This document shows positions 14,918-22,488 of a stretch of DNA of 31,523 nt, piece by piece (the first letter of the stretch is position 1; each line of letters opens with the position of its first letter). Location: positions 1-31,523 of the forward strand of contig JAVBNO010000066.1 of the NCBI GenBank assembly GCA_031551485.1, written 5' to 3'. The stretch comes from JAVBNO01 sp031551485. Lineage in GTDB: Bacteria; Bacillota; Clostridia; Oscillospirales; Ruminococcaceae. The position numbers were made by a program, and so were the translations under genes. The notes below the pieces were generated by a model. The model saw only the letters and a program-made list of their open reading frames with translations. It ran no database searches and was not told where the DNA came from.

Positions 14918-15976
14918 TCAATCCATTTCAAAAAGTGAAACTACCTGAAAATCCGCCGCCCGCAAAAGCCGGTTGTAAACCGCAAGCCCCACGCCTGTGG
15001 CGGCCGGCCCGTGGGCGTAGATATTCGTCACATTCGCCCCGTCCGCCGCCCGCAGTCCCGCAAAAAGGCCGGTTCCCAGTGTGGCGGGTTCTGCTTCGCT
15101 GCCATAAGCATGTGCCGGCACCTGCAAAAAAGGCAAATCTTCCAAAAAACAAAGGGCAAAAATCCCTTCGCCTTTCCGCTCGTTGACATAGCGGGCATAA
15201 GCCCCGGTGCTGCCCGTCACCAAAACCACGTTGGCTTTGGGGGCGTAATGTCGGTACCGCATTCCCGGGGAAGGGGAGGGGAGATCCCCGGCGACATGCG
15301 TCAAAGCGCCCTTGGCAATCTCCACCGGCCCAATGACCGCCTCCAGCATTTCCGGCGTCACGGCCCCTGGCCGGTACAGCAAAGGCGCTTCCTCCGCCAG
15401 CGACAGCACCGTCGATTCCAACCCGACCTGGCACGCGCCGCCGTCAATAACCGCGTCAATGCGCCCCTGCAAATCCTGCAGCACATGCCCTGCCGTGGTG
15501 GGACTGGGCCTGCCCGACCGGTTGGCGGAGGGCGCCGCCAGCGGCACACCCGCTTGGCGGATAATGGCCAGCGCCACGGGGTGGTTGGGCATCCGAATGG
15601 CCACGGTGGAAAGTCCGCCGCTCACAATGTCCGGCACCACCGCCGCCTTGGGCAAAATCATCGTCAGCGGCCCCGGCCAAAAAGCCTCGGCCAGCGCTTT
15701 GGCCTTTGGCGGAATGTCTTTGACAAGGGCCGCCAGCATATCCATATCCGCAATGTGCAATATCAGGGGATTGTCCGTTGGCCGGCCCTTGGCGGCAAAA
15801 ATATGCGCCACAGCTTGCCCGTCCAACCCGTTTGCCGCCAACCCATACACCGTTTCGGTGGGAATCGCCACCAGTCCGCCCGCTTTCAGCATGTCGGCGG
15901 CTCTGGCGGTCTCGTCAGCGCTTAAAATTTGTGTATCCAAAACGCCCTTTTCCGGGGCATCTGCTCTTGTCATCAT
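14918..15976 (-). CDS. L-threonylcarbamoyladenylate synthase (Sua5/YwlC type)
   Basis: A 352-residue protein that makes threonylcarbamoyl-AMP from threonine, bicarbonate and ATP, the first step of the t6A37 tRNA modification. The N-terminal YrdC domain (about 20-205) has IPTETVYGLAAN, the KGRPTDNPL Lys/Arg motif and SANRSG. The linker includes the SPGMRYRHYAP loop, followed by a C-terminal Sua5 domain (about 245-350). So it is the two-domain Sua5 form rather than the short TsaC form. It starts 12 bases after the prfA stop. Two ATG codons are adjacent at the start; the first is used. Confidence 0.94.
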   Translation of the reverse strand: MMTRADAPEKGVLDTQILSADETARAADMLKAGGLVAIPTETVYGLAANGLDGQAVAHIFAAKGRPTDNPLILHIADMDMLAALVKDIPPKAKALAEAFWPGPLTMILPKAAVVPDIVSGGLSTVAIRMPNHPVALAIIRQAGVPLAAPSANRSGRPSPTTAGHVLQDLQGRIDAVIDGGACQVGLESTVLSLAEEAPLLYRPGAVTPEMLEAVIGPVEIAKGALTHVAGDLPSPSPGMRYRHYAPKANVVLVTGSTGAYARYVNERKGEGIFALCFLEDLPFLQVPAHAYGSEAEPATLGTGLFAGLRAADGANVTNIYAHGPAATGVGLAVYNRLLRAADFQVVSLFEMD

Positions 15977-15988
15977 TTCGTTTCCCGC

Positions 15989-17062
15989 TTACTTTTCCTG
16001 CGCCTGCAATTTTTCTGCCTGATCAAAGGTGCGCAGCGCTTCCACAAGTTCATTTAAATCCCCCGCCAAAATGGCGTCGATTTTATACAGCGTCAGCCCA
16101 ATGCGGTGGTCGGTCACCCGTCCCTGGGGGAAGTTGTAGGTGCGAATCCGCTCCGACCGGTCACCGGTGCCCACCTGCAATTTTCGCTCGCTGGCAATTT
16201 TCTCGTTCTGCTCTTCCAAAAGCTGCTCATATAACCGAGAGCGTAAAATCTTCATGGCGCGCTCTTTGTTTTTATGCTGGCTGCGCTCGTCCTGGCACTC
16301 CACCACCATGCCCGTGGGTAAATGAGTAATGCGGATGGCGGACTCCGTCTTGTTGACATGTTGGCCCCCCGCCCCGCCGGAACGGTAGGTATCAATCTGC
16401 AAATCAACGGGATTAATCTCCAGTTCCACTTCCTCGGCTTCCGGCAGCACGGCCACCGTCACCGTCGAAGTGTGAATCCGCCCCGAGGCCTCGGTCTCCG
16501 GCACCCGCTGCACCCGGTGGACGCCGCTTTCAAATTTAAGGCAGGAATAAGCCCCGTCCCCCTCAATGGCAAAACTCACTTCTTTAAAGCCGCCCAATTC
16601 GGTTTCGTTGGCGTTCAGCAGCTCCGATTTCCACCCACGGCTTTCGGCGTACATCGAATACATCCGGTACAGGCTCCCGGCAAAAAGGCTGGCTTCGTCG
16701 CCGCCCGCCCCGCCGCGAATCTCCACAATAACGCTCTTGTCGTCGTTGGGGTCTCGGGGCAGCAACAAAATTTTAAGCTCCTCCAGCAAACGTTCGGTGT
16801 CCTCCCGGCTGCTGGCATATTCCTCATCCAGCATCTCTCGAAATTCCTTGTCCAAACCGCCCTCTTCCAAAAGGGCCCGTGCTTCATCTCCTGACGCCTT
16901 GGCTTTTTTATATTCCAAATATTTTTCCACCACCGGCGTGATGTTTTTATGCTCTCGCATCAGCTCCCGGTAACGGTTCTGGTCCGTTACGACATCCGGC
17001 TCCATCAGTTGCCGGTTAATTTCTTCAAGGCGTTGACATACCGCCTCCAGTTTTTCAAACAT
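15989..17062 (-). CDS. prfA: Peptide chain release factor 1
   Basis: A 357-residue class I release factor recognising UAA and UAG. The codon-reading motif is PET (residues 188-190, the PxT motif) and the peptidyl-hydrolysis motif is GGQ (232-234). The coiled-coil N-terminal domain and the RIHTST segment are as expected. Its start overlaps the last 8 bases of the DUF951 gene, so translation is probably coupled. No PrmC methyltransferase gene, which often accompanies prfA, lies in this operon; it must be elsewhere. Confidence 0.97.
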   Translation of the reverse strand: MFEKLEAVCQRLEEINRQLMEPDVVTDQNRYRELMREHKNITPVVEKYLEYKKAKASGDEARALLEEGGLDKEFREMLDEEYASSREDTERLLEELKILLLPRDPNDDKSVIVEIRGGAGGDEASLFAGSLYRMYSMYAESRGWKSELLNANETELGGFKEVSFAIEGDGAYSCLKFESGVHRVQRVPETEASGRIHTSTVTVAVLPEAEEVELEINPVDLQIDTYRSGGAGGQHVNKTESAIRITHLPTGMVVECQDERSQHKNKERAMKILRSRLYEQLLEEQNEKIASERKLQVGTGDRSERIRTYNFPQGRVTDHRIGLTLYKIDAILAGDLNELVEALRTFDQAEKLQAQEK

Positions 17063-17249
17063 GCTCTTCCTCCGGTCGAATGATTTGCTTGATATTACGT
17101 TCTATTTTAATCCGTGGCGCCATAATCTCCCGGGCGCATTTTTTGCATTTGATTTTAAAATCCATGCCCACCCGGGTGACAATAAACCGATGTTCGCCGC
17201 ATGGGTGTGCTTTTTTCATCACCAAAATATCGCCAATTCGCACATCCAT
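17055..17249 (-). CDS. DUF951 family small protein
   Basis: A 64-residue basic protein. It shows the DUF951 pattern: an initial DIVMKKAHPCG-like segment (here ILVMKKAHPCG), a central VTRVGMDFKIKCKKC with a CxxC pair and a basic tail with PRIKIERNIK. The CxxC plus the earlier Cys could bind zinc, and a nucleic-acid role has been suggested for the family but is not established. The start at 17249 has GAGGAGG seven bases upstream. It overlaps prfA by 8 bases and is the first gene of the long minus-strand operon. Confidence 0.88.
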   Translation of the reverse strand: MDVRIGDILVMKKAHPCGEHRFIVTRVGMDFKIKCKKCAREIMAPRIKIERNIKQIIRPEEEHV

Positions 17250-17283
17250 GGGCCGCCCTCCTCGCATCAAAAATCTACCCTAC

Positions 17284-17313
17284 ATTATAGCATTTACCAC
17301 AAGTAAAAGGCAA
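17284..17313 (-). promoter_or_regulatory. Promoter of the DUF951-prfA-Sua5-coaE-slt-M18 operon
   Basis: On the minus strand TTGCCT (17308-17313), 18 bases, then TATAAT (17284-17289), preceded by TGC to make an extended -10. It lies about 35 bases before the DUF951 start. Confidence 0.75.
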
Positions 17314-17417
17314 TTCAAACTTTCGCTTCTTTCACACCGCAATTTTCCGCCTTGCTGTATGAACATCCCGTTCCTGTGGAACCCTAAAAGCAAAATGAAT
17401 CTAAAGGAGCGTTTTTC

Positions 17418-17753
17418 ATGTCAAGACTCATCGTTGCCGTTTTTCAAAGCCCCGATGATGCCCGTTTTGCCGCCGACAGCCTTAAAATTCAAAAGGCAGG
17501 GGTCAATGTCGTCGGCATCACCGGCAGCGGTACCACCCCCGGCGTCAACCAGTTTGCCCCCACTGCCTATGCCGGCCTCTCTGGTGTCGGCGCTTTCGGC
17601 AGTGTGTTGGGCAACGGCGAAAATGTGGCTCCGCCTCAAATTTCCGCCCGGGCTGAAAGCGTGCTGCGCCTCACTTGCTCCGATAAAGACGAGCAAGACT
17701 GCATCAACGCCCTGGCCCAAATGGGTGCCCGCAAAGTCAGCGTCCGCAACTGA
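17418..17753 (+). CDS. Small protein of unknown function, YflT/general-stress-protein-17M-like layout
   Basis: A 111-residue soluble protein. The N-terminal third reads as strand-helix-strand (RLIVAVFQSPDDARFAADSL, then VNVVGITG) and the C-terminal third repeats it (SVLRLTC, helix, ARKVSV). A Gly/Ala/Pro-rich stretch joins them (about residues 37-75). This layout matches the YflT-type stress-protein domain, but identity is too low to name it from sequence alone. The start has AAAGGAG upstream. It stands alone between the divergent DUF951 promoter and the S1-domain gene. Confidence 0.6.
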   Translation: MSRLIVAVFQSPDDARFAADSLKIQKAGVNVVGITGSGTTPGVNQFAPTAYAGLSGVGAFGSVLGNGENVAPPQISARAESVLRLTCSDKDEQDCINALAQMGARKVSVRN

Positions 17754-17891
17754 CTTTTCGAAGCATTTGGCGGCGTCTGTCTCTGCTGGTTTTCTTTTTT
17801 TACTGCCGGCTTGCCATTTGTCGAAACAAATTCAAAGGAATTACCGTTTCCTACGCATTTTTTACCGCCTCCCCGGAATATAAATAAAAAC

Positions 17892-17964
17892 AGCTATCCC
17901 GGGCATTGCGGCTCTGCCTGTTGCGGACATCCCAATCGCCCGGCCTCAACCCCGGCGGATAGCT
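17892..17964 (+). ncRNA. Structured 5' leader of the S1-domain gene (candidate cis-acting RNA)
   Basis: AGCTATCC (17892-17899) pairs perfectly with GGATAGCT (17957-17964). Inside it, CCGGGC (17899-17904) pairs with GCCCGG (17938-17943). The closing helix ends only a few bases before the AGAGGAGG ribosome binding site. This nested fold, directly before an RNA-binding protein gene, could control translation. I do not match it to a known riboswitch. It lacks a T-run, so it is not a normal terminator for the gene upstream. Confidence 0.45.
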
Positions 17965-17989
17965 ATGTGCAAAGAGGAGGCATCTGTAA

Positions 17990-18919
17990 ATGTCCAGTTT
18001 CAAACCGGAGGGAATGTTAATCGGCACACCGGAAAACACGGCCGCCCTGCGCTCGCCTGCTGCCTTGCAGGAAGCCTATGCCGCCGGCAAAATCCTGGAG
18101 GCACGGGCCATCATTTGTGATTATGACCACAATCTCATTGTCGATCTTGGCTGCGCCAAAGGGATCATCCCCCGGGTCGAGGGTGCTTTGGGCATCGAAT
18201 CGGGCAAAACCCGGGATATCGCCATCATCTCCCGGGTCAACAAACCAACCTGTTTTCAAATCATCGACCTGGGCCGTGACAGGGCAGGCGTACTCCACCC
18301 GGTGCTTTCCCGCGCCCGGGTCCAGCAGCAATGCTATAACGAATATATTTCCCAGCTCGCCCCCGGCGATATTATTGACGCCAAAGTCACCCATATTGAA
18401 ACGTTCGGCGCCTTTGTGGACATCGGTTGTGGCATTCCTTCCCTGCTTCCCATCGACGCCATCTCCGTCTCCCGCATCGCCCACCCCAGCGACCGTTTCC
18501 GCCCCGGCATGGACATCAAGGCCGTCGTCGTCGGCATGGATGCCGAGGGCCGTGTCACCCTCACCCATAAAGAGCTTTTGGGCAACTGGGAGGAAAACGC
18601 CGCCCAATTTACCCCCGGCTCCACAGTGGCCGGCATTGTCCGCTCGGTGGAAGATTACGGCGTCTTTGTGGAGCTCAGCCCCAATTTAGCCGGCCTGGCG
18701 GAACCCTGCGCCGACCTGCATCCCGGCCAGCACACCAGTGTCTACATCAAAAATCTCATTCCCGAAAAAATGAAAGTCAAGCTCATTATCGTCGATGCCT
18801 TCGACGCCCGCTATGACCCCGAACCGGTACATTATTACATTACGGAAGGCCACCTGGACCGATGGCGCTATTCTCCCGAATGCTCCGACAGGGTCATCGA
18901 AACGGTCTTTGGCGGCTAA
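17990..18919 (+). CDS. S1 RNA-binding domain protein
   Basis: A 309-residue cytosolic protein with two clear S1-type OB domains and a weaker one in front. The weak one spans about residues 33-105. The second spans about 124-198, beginning GDIIDAKVTHIETFGAFVDI and ending GRVTLTHKELLG. The third spans about 208-265, with GIVRSVEDYGVFVEL. The Phe-Gly-Ala-Phe-Val pattern is the RNA-contact face of S1 domains. It resembles S1-like proteins of Clostridia that are often labelled ribosomal protein S1; it is shorter than full S1, and no ribosomal role is shown. The start has AGAGGAGG upstream and a folded leader before it. A weak hairpin terminator follows. Confidence 0.85.
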   Translation: MSSFKPEGMLIGTPENTAALRSPAALQEAYAAGKILEARAIICDYDHNLIVDLGCAKGIIPRVEGALGIESGKTRDIAIISRVNKPTCFQIIDLGRDRAGVLHPVLSRARVQQQCYNEYISQLAPGDIIDAKVTHIETFGAFVDIGCGIPSLLPIDAISVSRIAHPSDRFRPGMDIKAVVVGMDAEGRVTLTHKELLGNWEENAAQFTPGSTVAGIVRSVEDYGVFVELSPNLAGLAEPCADLHPGQHTSVYIKNLIPEKMKVKLIIVDAFDARYDPEPVHYYITEGHLDRWRYSPECSDRVIETVFGG

Positions 18920-18959
18920 TTACATATCATATCCCATACATTGGCATAGCGCATGCAAG

Positions 18960-19009
18960 GCGGCCCGGCAAAATAGCGGAGCTCTCCACTGCTATTTGCT
19001 GGCCGCTTT
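18960..19009 (+). terminator. Possible terminator after the S1-domain gene
   Basis: GCGGCC (18960-18965) pairs with GGCCGC (19001-19006), and within it GCAAAATAGC pairs with GCTATTTGC leaving one bulged A. Only TTTC follows, so termination strength is doubtful. Confidence 0.5.
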
Positions 19010-19091
19010 CGTGCTGGAACAAAAAAAGATGAAAAAAATGCGCAAAATCAATGTTTTTTTACAATATTTCACATTTGTTACCCTTTAATTA

Positions 19092-19120
19092 TTGACAGTT
19101 TGTGAATGCTATGTCATAAT
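19092..19120 (+). promoter_or_regulatory. Promoter of the DUF4870-like membrane protein gene
   Basis: TTGACA (19092-19097), 17 bases, CATAAT (19115-19120), 46 bases before the start codon. This is close to the consensus and suggests solid expression. Confidence 0.8.
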
Positions 19121-19166
19121 AACACTGTGCCAAGCACAGAAATATTTTTTGAGGAGGCCTCCCCCC

Positions 19167-19508
19167 ATGAGTGTGAAACCGATTACTGTCGACAAAGATG
19201 CGGCATCCAAAAACAAAGTGATGACGATTCTGGGTTACTGGATCTTCATTATCGCGCTGGTCAACATGAAGAATGGCGAGTTTGAAAAATATCATGCAAA
19301 CCAAGCCGTGATTCTCGTCATCTGTGCCTTCGTTCTCAGCCTTGTTATTTCCATCCTGTCCATTTTTGTGCCGATCCTGAGCATCTTGTCCTACATCGTA
19401 TCCCTCGGTACCCTGGCTCTCATGATCATCGGCATGATCAATGTCAACAATCTGGAAGCCAAACCCCTGCCTGTCATTGGCGAACTTTTCACAGTCATCA
19501 AATATTAA
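19167..19508 (+). CDS. Small membrane protein, DUF4870/Tic20-like
   Basis: A 113-residue membrane protein. A short cytoplasmic start (about residues 1-17) is followed by an amphipathic or membrane segment (18-33). The motif FEKYHANQAVIL (about 39-50) comes next, close to the F.R.HA.QA pattern of the DUF4870 family. Two strongly hydrophobic helices follow (about 50-75 and 78-95). No biochemical role is established for the family. I chose the ATG at 19167, after a GAGGAGG site; the longer open frame would start inside the promoter. It is a single-gene unit with its own terminator. Confidence 0.75.
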   Translation: MSVKPITVDKDAASKNKVMTILGYWIFIIALVNMKNGEFEKYHANQAVILVICAFVLSLVISILSIFVPILSILSYIVSLGTLALMIIGMINVNNLEAKPLPVIGELFTVIKY

Positions 19509-19524
19509 TCCTCATTGATTACAT

Positions 19525-19553
19525 AAAAAGCCCGCTTTTGGCGGGCTTTTTTC
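19525..19553 (+). terminator. Terminator of the DUF4870-like gene
   Basis: AAAAAGCCCGC (19525-19535), loop TTTTG, GCGGGCTTTTT (19541-19551), then T-rich sequence. It can also act for the convergent CCG-domain gene. Confidence 0.93.
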
Positions 19554-19592
19554 GTTGTGGTTTTATCATATGTCCGCCATCTGGCACAGTGG

Positions 19593-20246
19593 TCAATGGC
19601 TTTCGATAAACGCGTCCAGCTCCTTGTGCCAGCGCACAATGTCGGTGTCGCCCATTTCGGTCGATTCTGCCAAAAGCAAGTCCAAAAGATGCCGCGGCCG
19701 TTTGCCCCCAATGCCCATGCTCTTGATGCAGGAGGTGCAATAGACCACCACTTCATCACAGGGCATACTGTCTGCCCGGGTCTTCATTCGGGCATGCACT
19801 TCCTCAATCGGCAGCGCCGGATAAAAACTGTCGCCGCAGCACACCGATGCGCTCTGATTGCGGTCGACCTCTTTGACACGGATGTTCATTTTGGCCAAAA
19901 GCGCGCGCACGGCCCGATGCACCCGACCTTGGCTTCGCACCGGGCAAGCGTCGTGCACCGTCACTTCGATACCGCCATAATCGGGAAAAGGGAAGTCCTC
20001 CTTCTCCGCCAAAACCTCCCACAGCGAAATGGTGTCCACCCCTTCATACAGCGTCCGATACCGCCGGTCGCACCCCGGGCAGACGTTAATCACTCGGCTG
20101 CCTTTTGGCAACCCCGGTTCATGATGGCAGCAGACAAGATGCACGCCGATGTCCGGGTTATCCTTTTGCAAATAAGCCAGCATGGCCGAGGCCGCTGCCG
20201 GTTTATATAATAAAAGCCCGCATCCCGAAGCAAATACATAGCGCAT
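19593..20246 (-). CDS. Cysteine-rich (CCG-domain) heterodisulfide-reductase-related protein
   Basis: A 217-residue soluble protein with two copies of the cysteine-rich CCG-type domain found in heterodisulfide reductase subunit B and glycolate/lactate oxidase iron-sulfur subunits. The first half carries the VCC and NVCPGC cysteines; the second carries HDACPVR, SVCCGDS and VVVYCTSC. In relatives these bind a non-cubane iron-sulfur cluster or zinc and take part in electron transfer to a partner. The usual N-terminal ferredoxin domain and a flavoprotein partner are absent here, so its redox partner is unknown. I chose the ATG at 20246, with GGAGCGG five bases upstream. It lies 87 bases after rarA on the same strand. 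Confidence 0.8.
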   Translation of the reverse strand: MRYVFASGCGLLLYKPAAASAMLAYLQKDNPDIGVHLVCCHHEPGLPKGSRVINVCPGCDRRYRTLYEGVDTISLWEVLAEKEDFPFPDYGGIEVTVHDACPVRSQGRVHRAVRALLAKMNIRVKEVDRNQSASVCCGDSFYPALPIEEVHARMKTRADSMPCDEVVVYCTSCIKSMGIGGKRPRHLLDLLLAESTEMGDTDIVRWHKELDAFIESH

Positions 20247-20333
20247 AAACACCGCTCCAATATACAATAAGTTATTGACGAATTTCCCTGCCTTCATCCC
20301 CAAAGAGCAGGGAAGCGCCCGTTTCCGCCGCCG

Positions 20334-21626
20334 CTATTCGCCCTTTTTCCCCTGGTGCAGTCCCTTTACCTGTTCCCGATAGGCTTTCGCCGCCTGCTCG
20401 GTCTTGTTGGGGCCAAATTCGTAATAGACCCTGTCTTTCAGAAGGTCGGGCAGATATTGCTGCTCCACATAATGCCCGGGGAAGTCGTGGGGGTATTGAT
20501 AGGTCACCCCACGGCCCATCTTGGCCGCCCCCTTGTAGTGCGCATCTTTCAAATGGGCCGGAATCTCCCCCAGCTTGCCCGCCTGCACATCCCCCATTGC
20601 TGCCCCAATGGCCAAAACGCCGCTGTTGGACTTGGGGGCGGTGCACATCACAATGACAGCGTGGGCCAAAGGAATCATCGCCTCCGGCAGCCCCACCTGA
20701 GTCGCCGTGTCTACACATGCCTTCACAATCACGGCCGCCATTGGGTAAGCAAGCCCCACATCCTCCGACGCCATCACCAAAAGCCGCCGGCAGGGTGAAA
20801 GCAAATCACCCGCCACCAAAAGCCGGCTTAAGTAGTGCAGGGCGGCATTTTCGTCCGACCCTCGCACCGACTTTTGCAGCGCCGACAAAATGTCGTAATG
20901 CTCATCCCCGTCCCGGTCGTATCGCATATTCGACCGCTGGGATAAAAGCTTTGTCTGTTCCAGGCCAATGTATCGTTGGTCCTCTTTTTGCTCGGCGGAA
21001 ATAACCGCCAATTCCACAGCGTTCAGCGCTTTGCGCACGTCGCCGCCGCAGGCAAAAGCCAAATGCTCCACAACGCCCTCTTCCCAGGCAATGGGCTCGC
21101 CGCCGTCTTCGGCCGCTTTCGCAAACGCTCGCTTCACAGCCTTTTCCATCTCCGGCGCCTCCACCGGCTTAAACTCAAAGACGGTACACCGGCTTAAAAT
21201 GGCGTTGTATACATAAAAATACGGATTTTCCGTCGTCGAGGCGATCAGCGTGACCGATCCGTCCTCAATGAATTCCAGCAGCGTCTGCTGCTGTTTTTTG
21301 TTCAAATATTGAATCTCGTCTAAATACAGAACAACGCCGTCCAGCGCCGAAAAACTGCCCAGCTCCCCCAATACCGCTTTAATGTCGGCGGTGGAGGCGG
21401 TGGTGCCGTTGAGCTTGTGCAGCGTCTTGCCCGCCGTCTCGGCCAAAATGCGGGCCACCGTTGTTTTGCCCACCCCCGACGGCCCATAAAAAATCATATT
21501 GCAAAGCCGGCCGCTTTCGGCAATCCGCCGCAGCACGCCGCCTTCATCCAAAAGATGTTTTTGGCCCACAATGTCGTCAAAGCTGGCAGGCCGAATCCGA
21601 TCCGCCAGCGGCTGCGTAATGGCCAA
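20334..21626 (-). CDS. rarA: Replication-associated recombination protein A (RarA/MgsA), AAA+ ATPase
   Basis: A 430-residue clamp-loader-like ATPase that acts at stalled replication forks. Walker A is GPSGVGKT (48-55), Walker B VVLYLDEIQ (98-106) and sensor 1 STTENPYF. The arginine finger region LSRC and the C-terminal tetramerisation region with the MGRGVTYQYPHDFPG motif are also present. The start codon is TTG at 21626: an in-frame stop lies just upstream and the family's N-terminus (LADRIRPASFDDIVGQ) begins at once, so no ATG start is possible without losing that conserved region. GAGGTGAGG precedes it. The gene is followed by the CCG-domain gene. Confidence 0.95.
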   Translation of the reverse strand: MAITQPLADRIRPASFDDIVGQKHLLDEGGVLRRIAESGRLCNMIFYGPSGVGKTTVARILAETAGKTLHKLNGTTASTADIKAVLGELGSFSALDGVVLYLDEIQYLNKKQQQTLLEFIEDGSVTLIASTTENPYFYVYNAILSRCTVFEFKPVEAPEMEKAVKRAFAKAAEDGGEPIAWEEGVVEHLAFACGGDVRKALNAVELAVISAEQKEDQRYIGLEQTKLLSQRSNMRYDRDGDEHYDILSALQKSVRGSDENAALHYLSRLLVAGDLLSPCRRLLVMASEDVGLAYPMAAVIVKACVDTATQVGLPEAMIPLAHAVIVMCTAPKSNSGVLAIGAAMGDVQAGKLGEIPAHLKDAHYKGAAKMGRGVTYQYPHDFPGHYVEQQYLPDLLKDRVYYEFGPNKTEQAAKAYREQVKGLHQGKKGE

Positions 21627-21657
21627 AACCTCACCTCACAATACCCGGTCAACACAA

Positions 21658-21682
21658 GGGCGATCCACGATCGCCCCTTTTT
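21658..21682 (+). terminator. Hairpin between esterase and rarA
   Basis: GGGCGATC (21658-21665), loop CAC, GATCGCCC (21669-21676), then C and five T on the plus strand. The flanking genes are on the minus strand, where no T-run follows, so its role as a terminator for them is doubtful. Confidence 0.35.
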
Positions 21683-21693
21683 GTTGATTCTGC

Positions 21694-22461
21694 TTATTTG
21701 ACAATAACGTCCAACATTTTCGGCAGTGCCGCGTCCCAAAACGCCCAGTCATGGGCCCCCGGCCACTCTTCATATTGGTAATCCAGCCCCAATGTTTCCA
21801 CATGCGTTTTCAGGCGCAAGCTCTGTCGGTATAAATAGTCCTCGGTGCCGCAGCAGTGGTAAATGCGCGGCTGCGCGGCTTTGGGCAGCTTGGCCGCCTC
21901 GCTGGCCAGATAAAACAGGTCATCCTCCGGTGGCGGTGTACTCTGTTCGCCCCAAATGGCCTGCCACTCCCTGGCTGTCAGCGCCGACCCCGAAAGCGTA
22001 AAAGCAAACTCCGCCGGATCCGTTACCGGGGAAAATACCCCGACGCCGGCAAAACGCTCGGGATGGCGCAGCGCCGCTTTAAAAGCGCCGTACCCGCCCA
22101 TCGAAAGGCCGGCGATAAAGGTGTCCTCCCGCCGTGGCGAAATGCCGAACATTCGCTGGCACAGGGCGGGCAACTCCTCGGCCACCATTGTAAAATAACG
22201 GGGCCCATATTGCATATCGGTGTAAAAACTCCGCTGCACTTCCGGGATAACCAGGGCCACCCCTGTGTTTTTGGCGTGGGTCTGGGCCATGCTCCACTCC
22301 ACCCAGCTGGCGCTGTTTCCTTTAATACCGTGCAGAAGATAAACCACTTTACAGGGGGTGGAAAACGGGCTTTCTCCTGGCCGGTCATAGGGCAAATAAA
22401 CCTTCAGCCCCACATCCATTTCCAACGAGGCAAACCGCACGTCGCCACTCAGCAATGCCAT
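21694..22461 (-). CDS. Esterase of the tributyrin esterase/S-formylglutathione hydrolase (esterase D) family
   Basis: A 255-residue alpha/beta hydrolase. The nucleophile is Ser120 in AGLSMGGYGA, the acid Asp208 in GTEDYLY and the base His237 in GAHDWAFWD. The oxyanion region is LLHGIKGN (42-49). This is the pattern of EstA-type tributyrin esterases of Gram-positive bacteria, which cleave short-chain acyl esters; acetyl-carbohydrate esterases share the fold. There is no signal peptide. The start has GGGAGGG upstream. It follows glyA by 27 bases and is probably co-transcribed. Confidence 0.87.
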   Translation of the reverse strand: MALLSGDVRFASLEMDVGLKVYLPYDRPGESPFSTPCKVVYLLHGIKGNSASWVEWSMAQTHAKNTGVALVIPEVQRSFYTDMQYGPRYFTMVAEELPALCQRMFGISPRREDTFIAGLSMGGYGAFKAALRHPERFAGVGVFSPVTDPAEFAFTLSGSALTAREWQAIWGEQSTPPPEDDLFYLASEAAKLPKAAQPRIYHCCGTEDYLYRQSLRLKTHVETLGLDYQYEEWPGAHDWAFWDAALPKMLDVIVK

Positions 22462-22488
22462 CTATTCATCCCTCCCGCTGTCCAAAAC

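Noticed and set aside
14749..14931. Short minus-strand frame overlapping the coaE start
   Set aside because: It is in another register from coaE and has no support beyond being open.
17892..17964. Known riboswitch in the S1 gene leader
   Set aside because: No conserved core of a known class could be matched by eye, so it is reported only as a structured leader.
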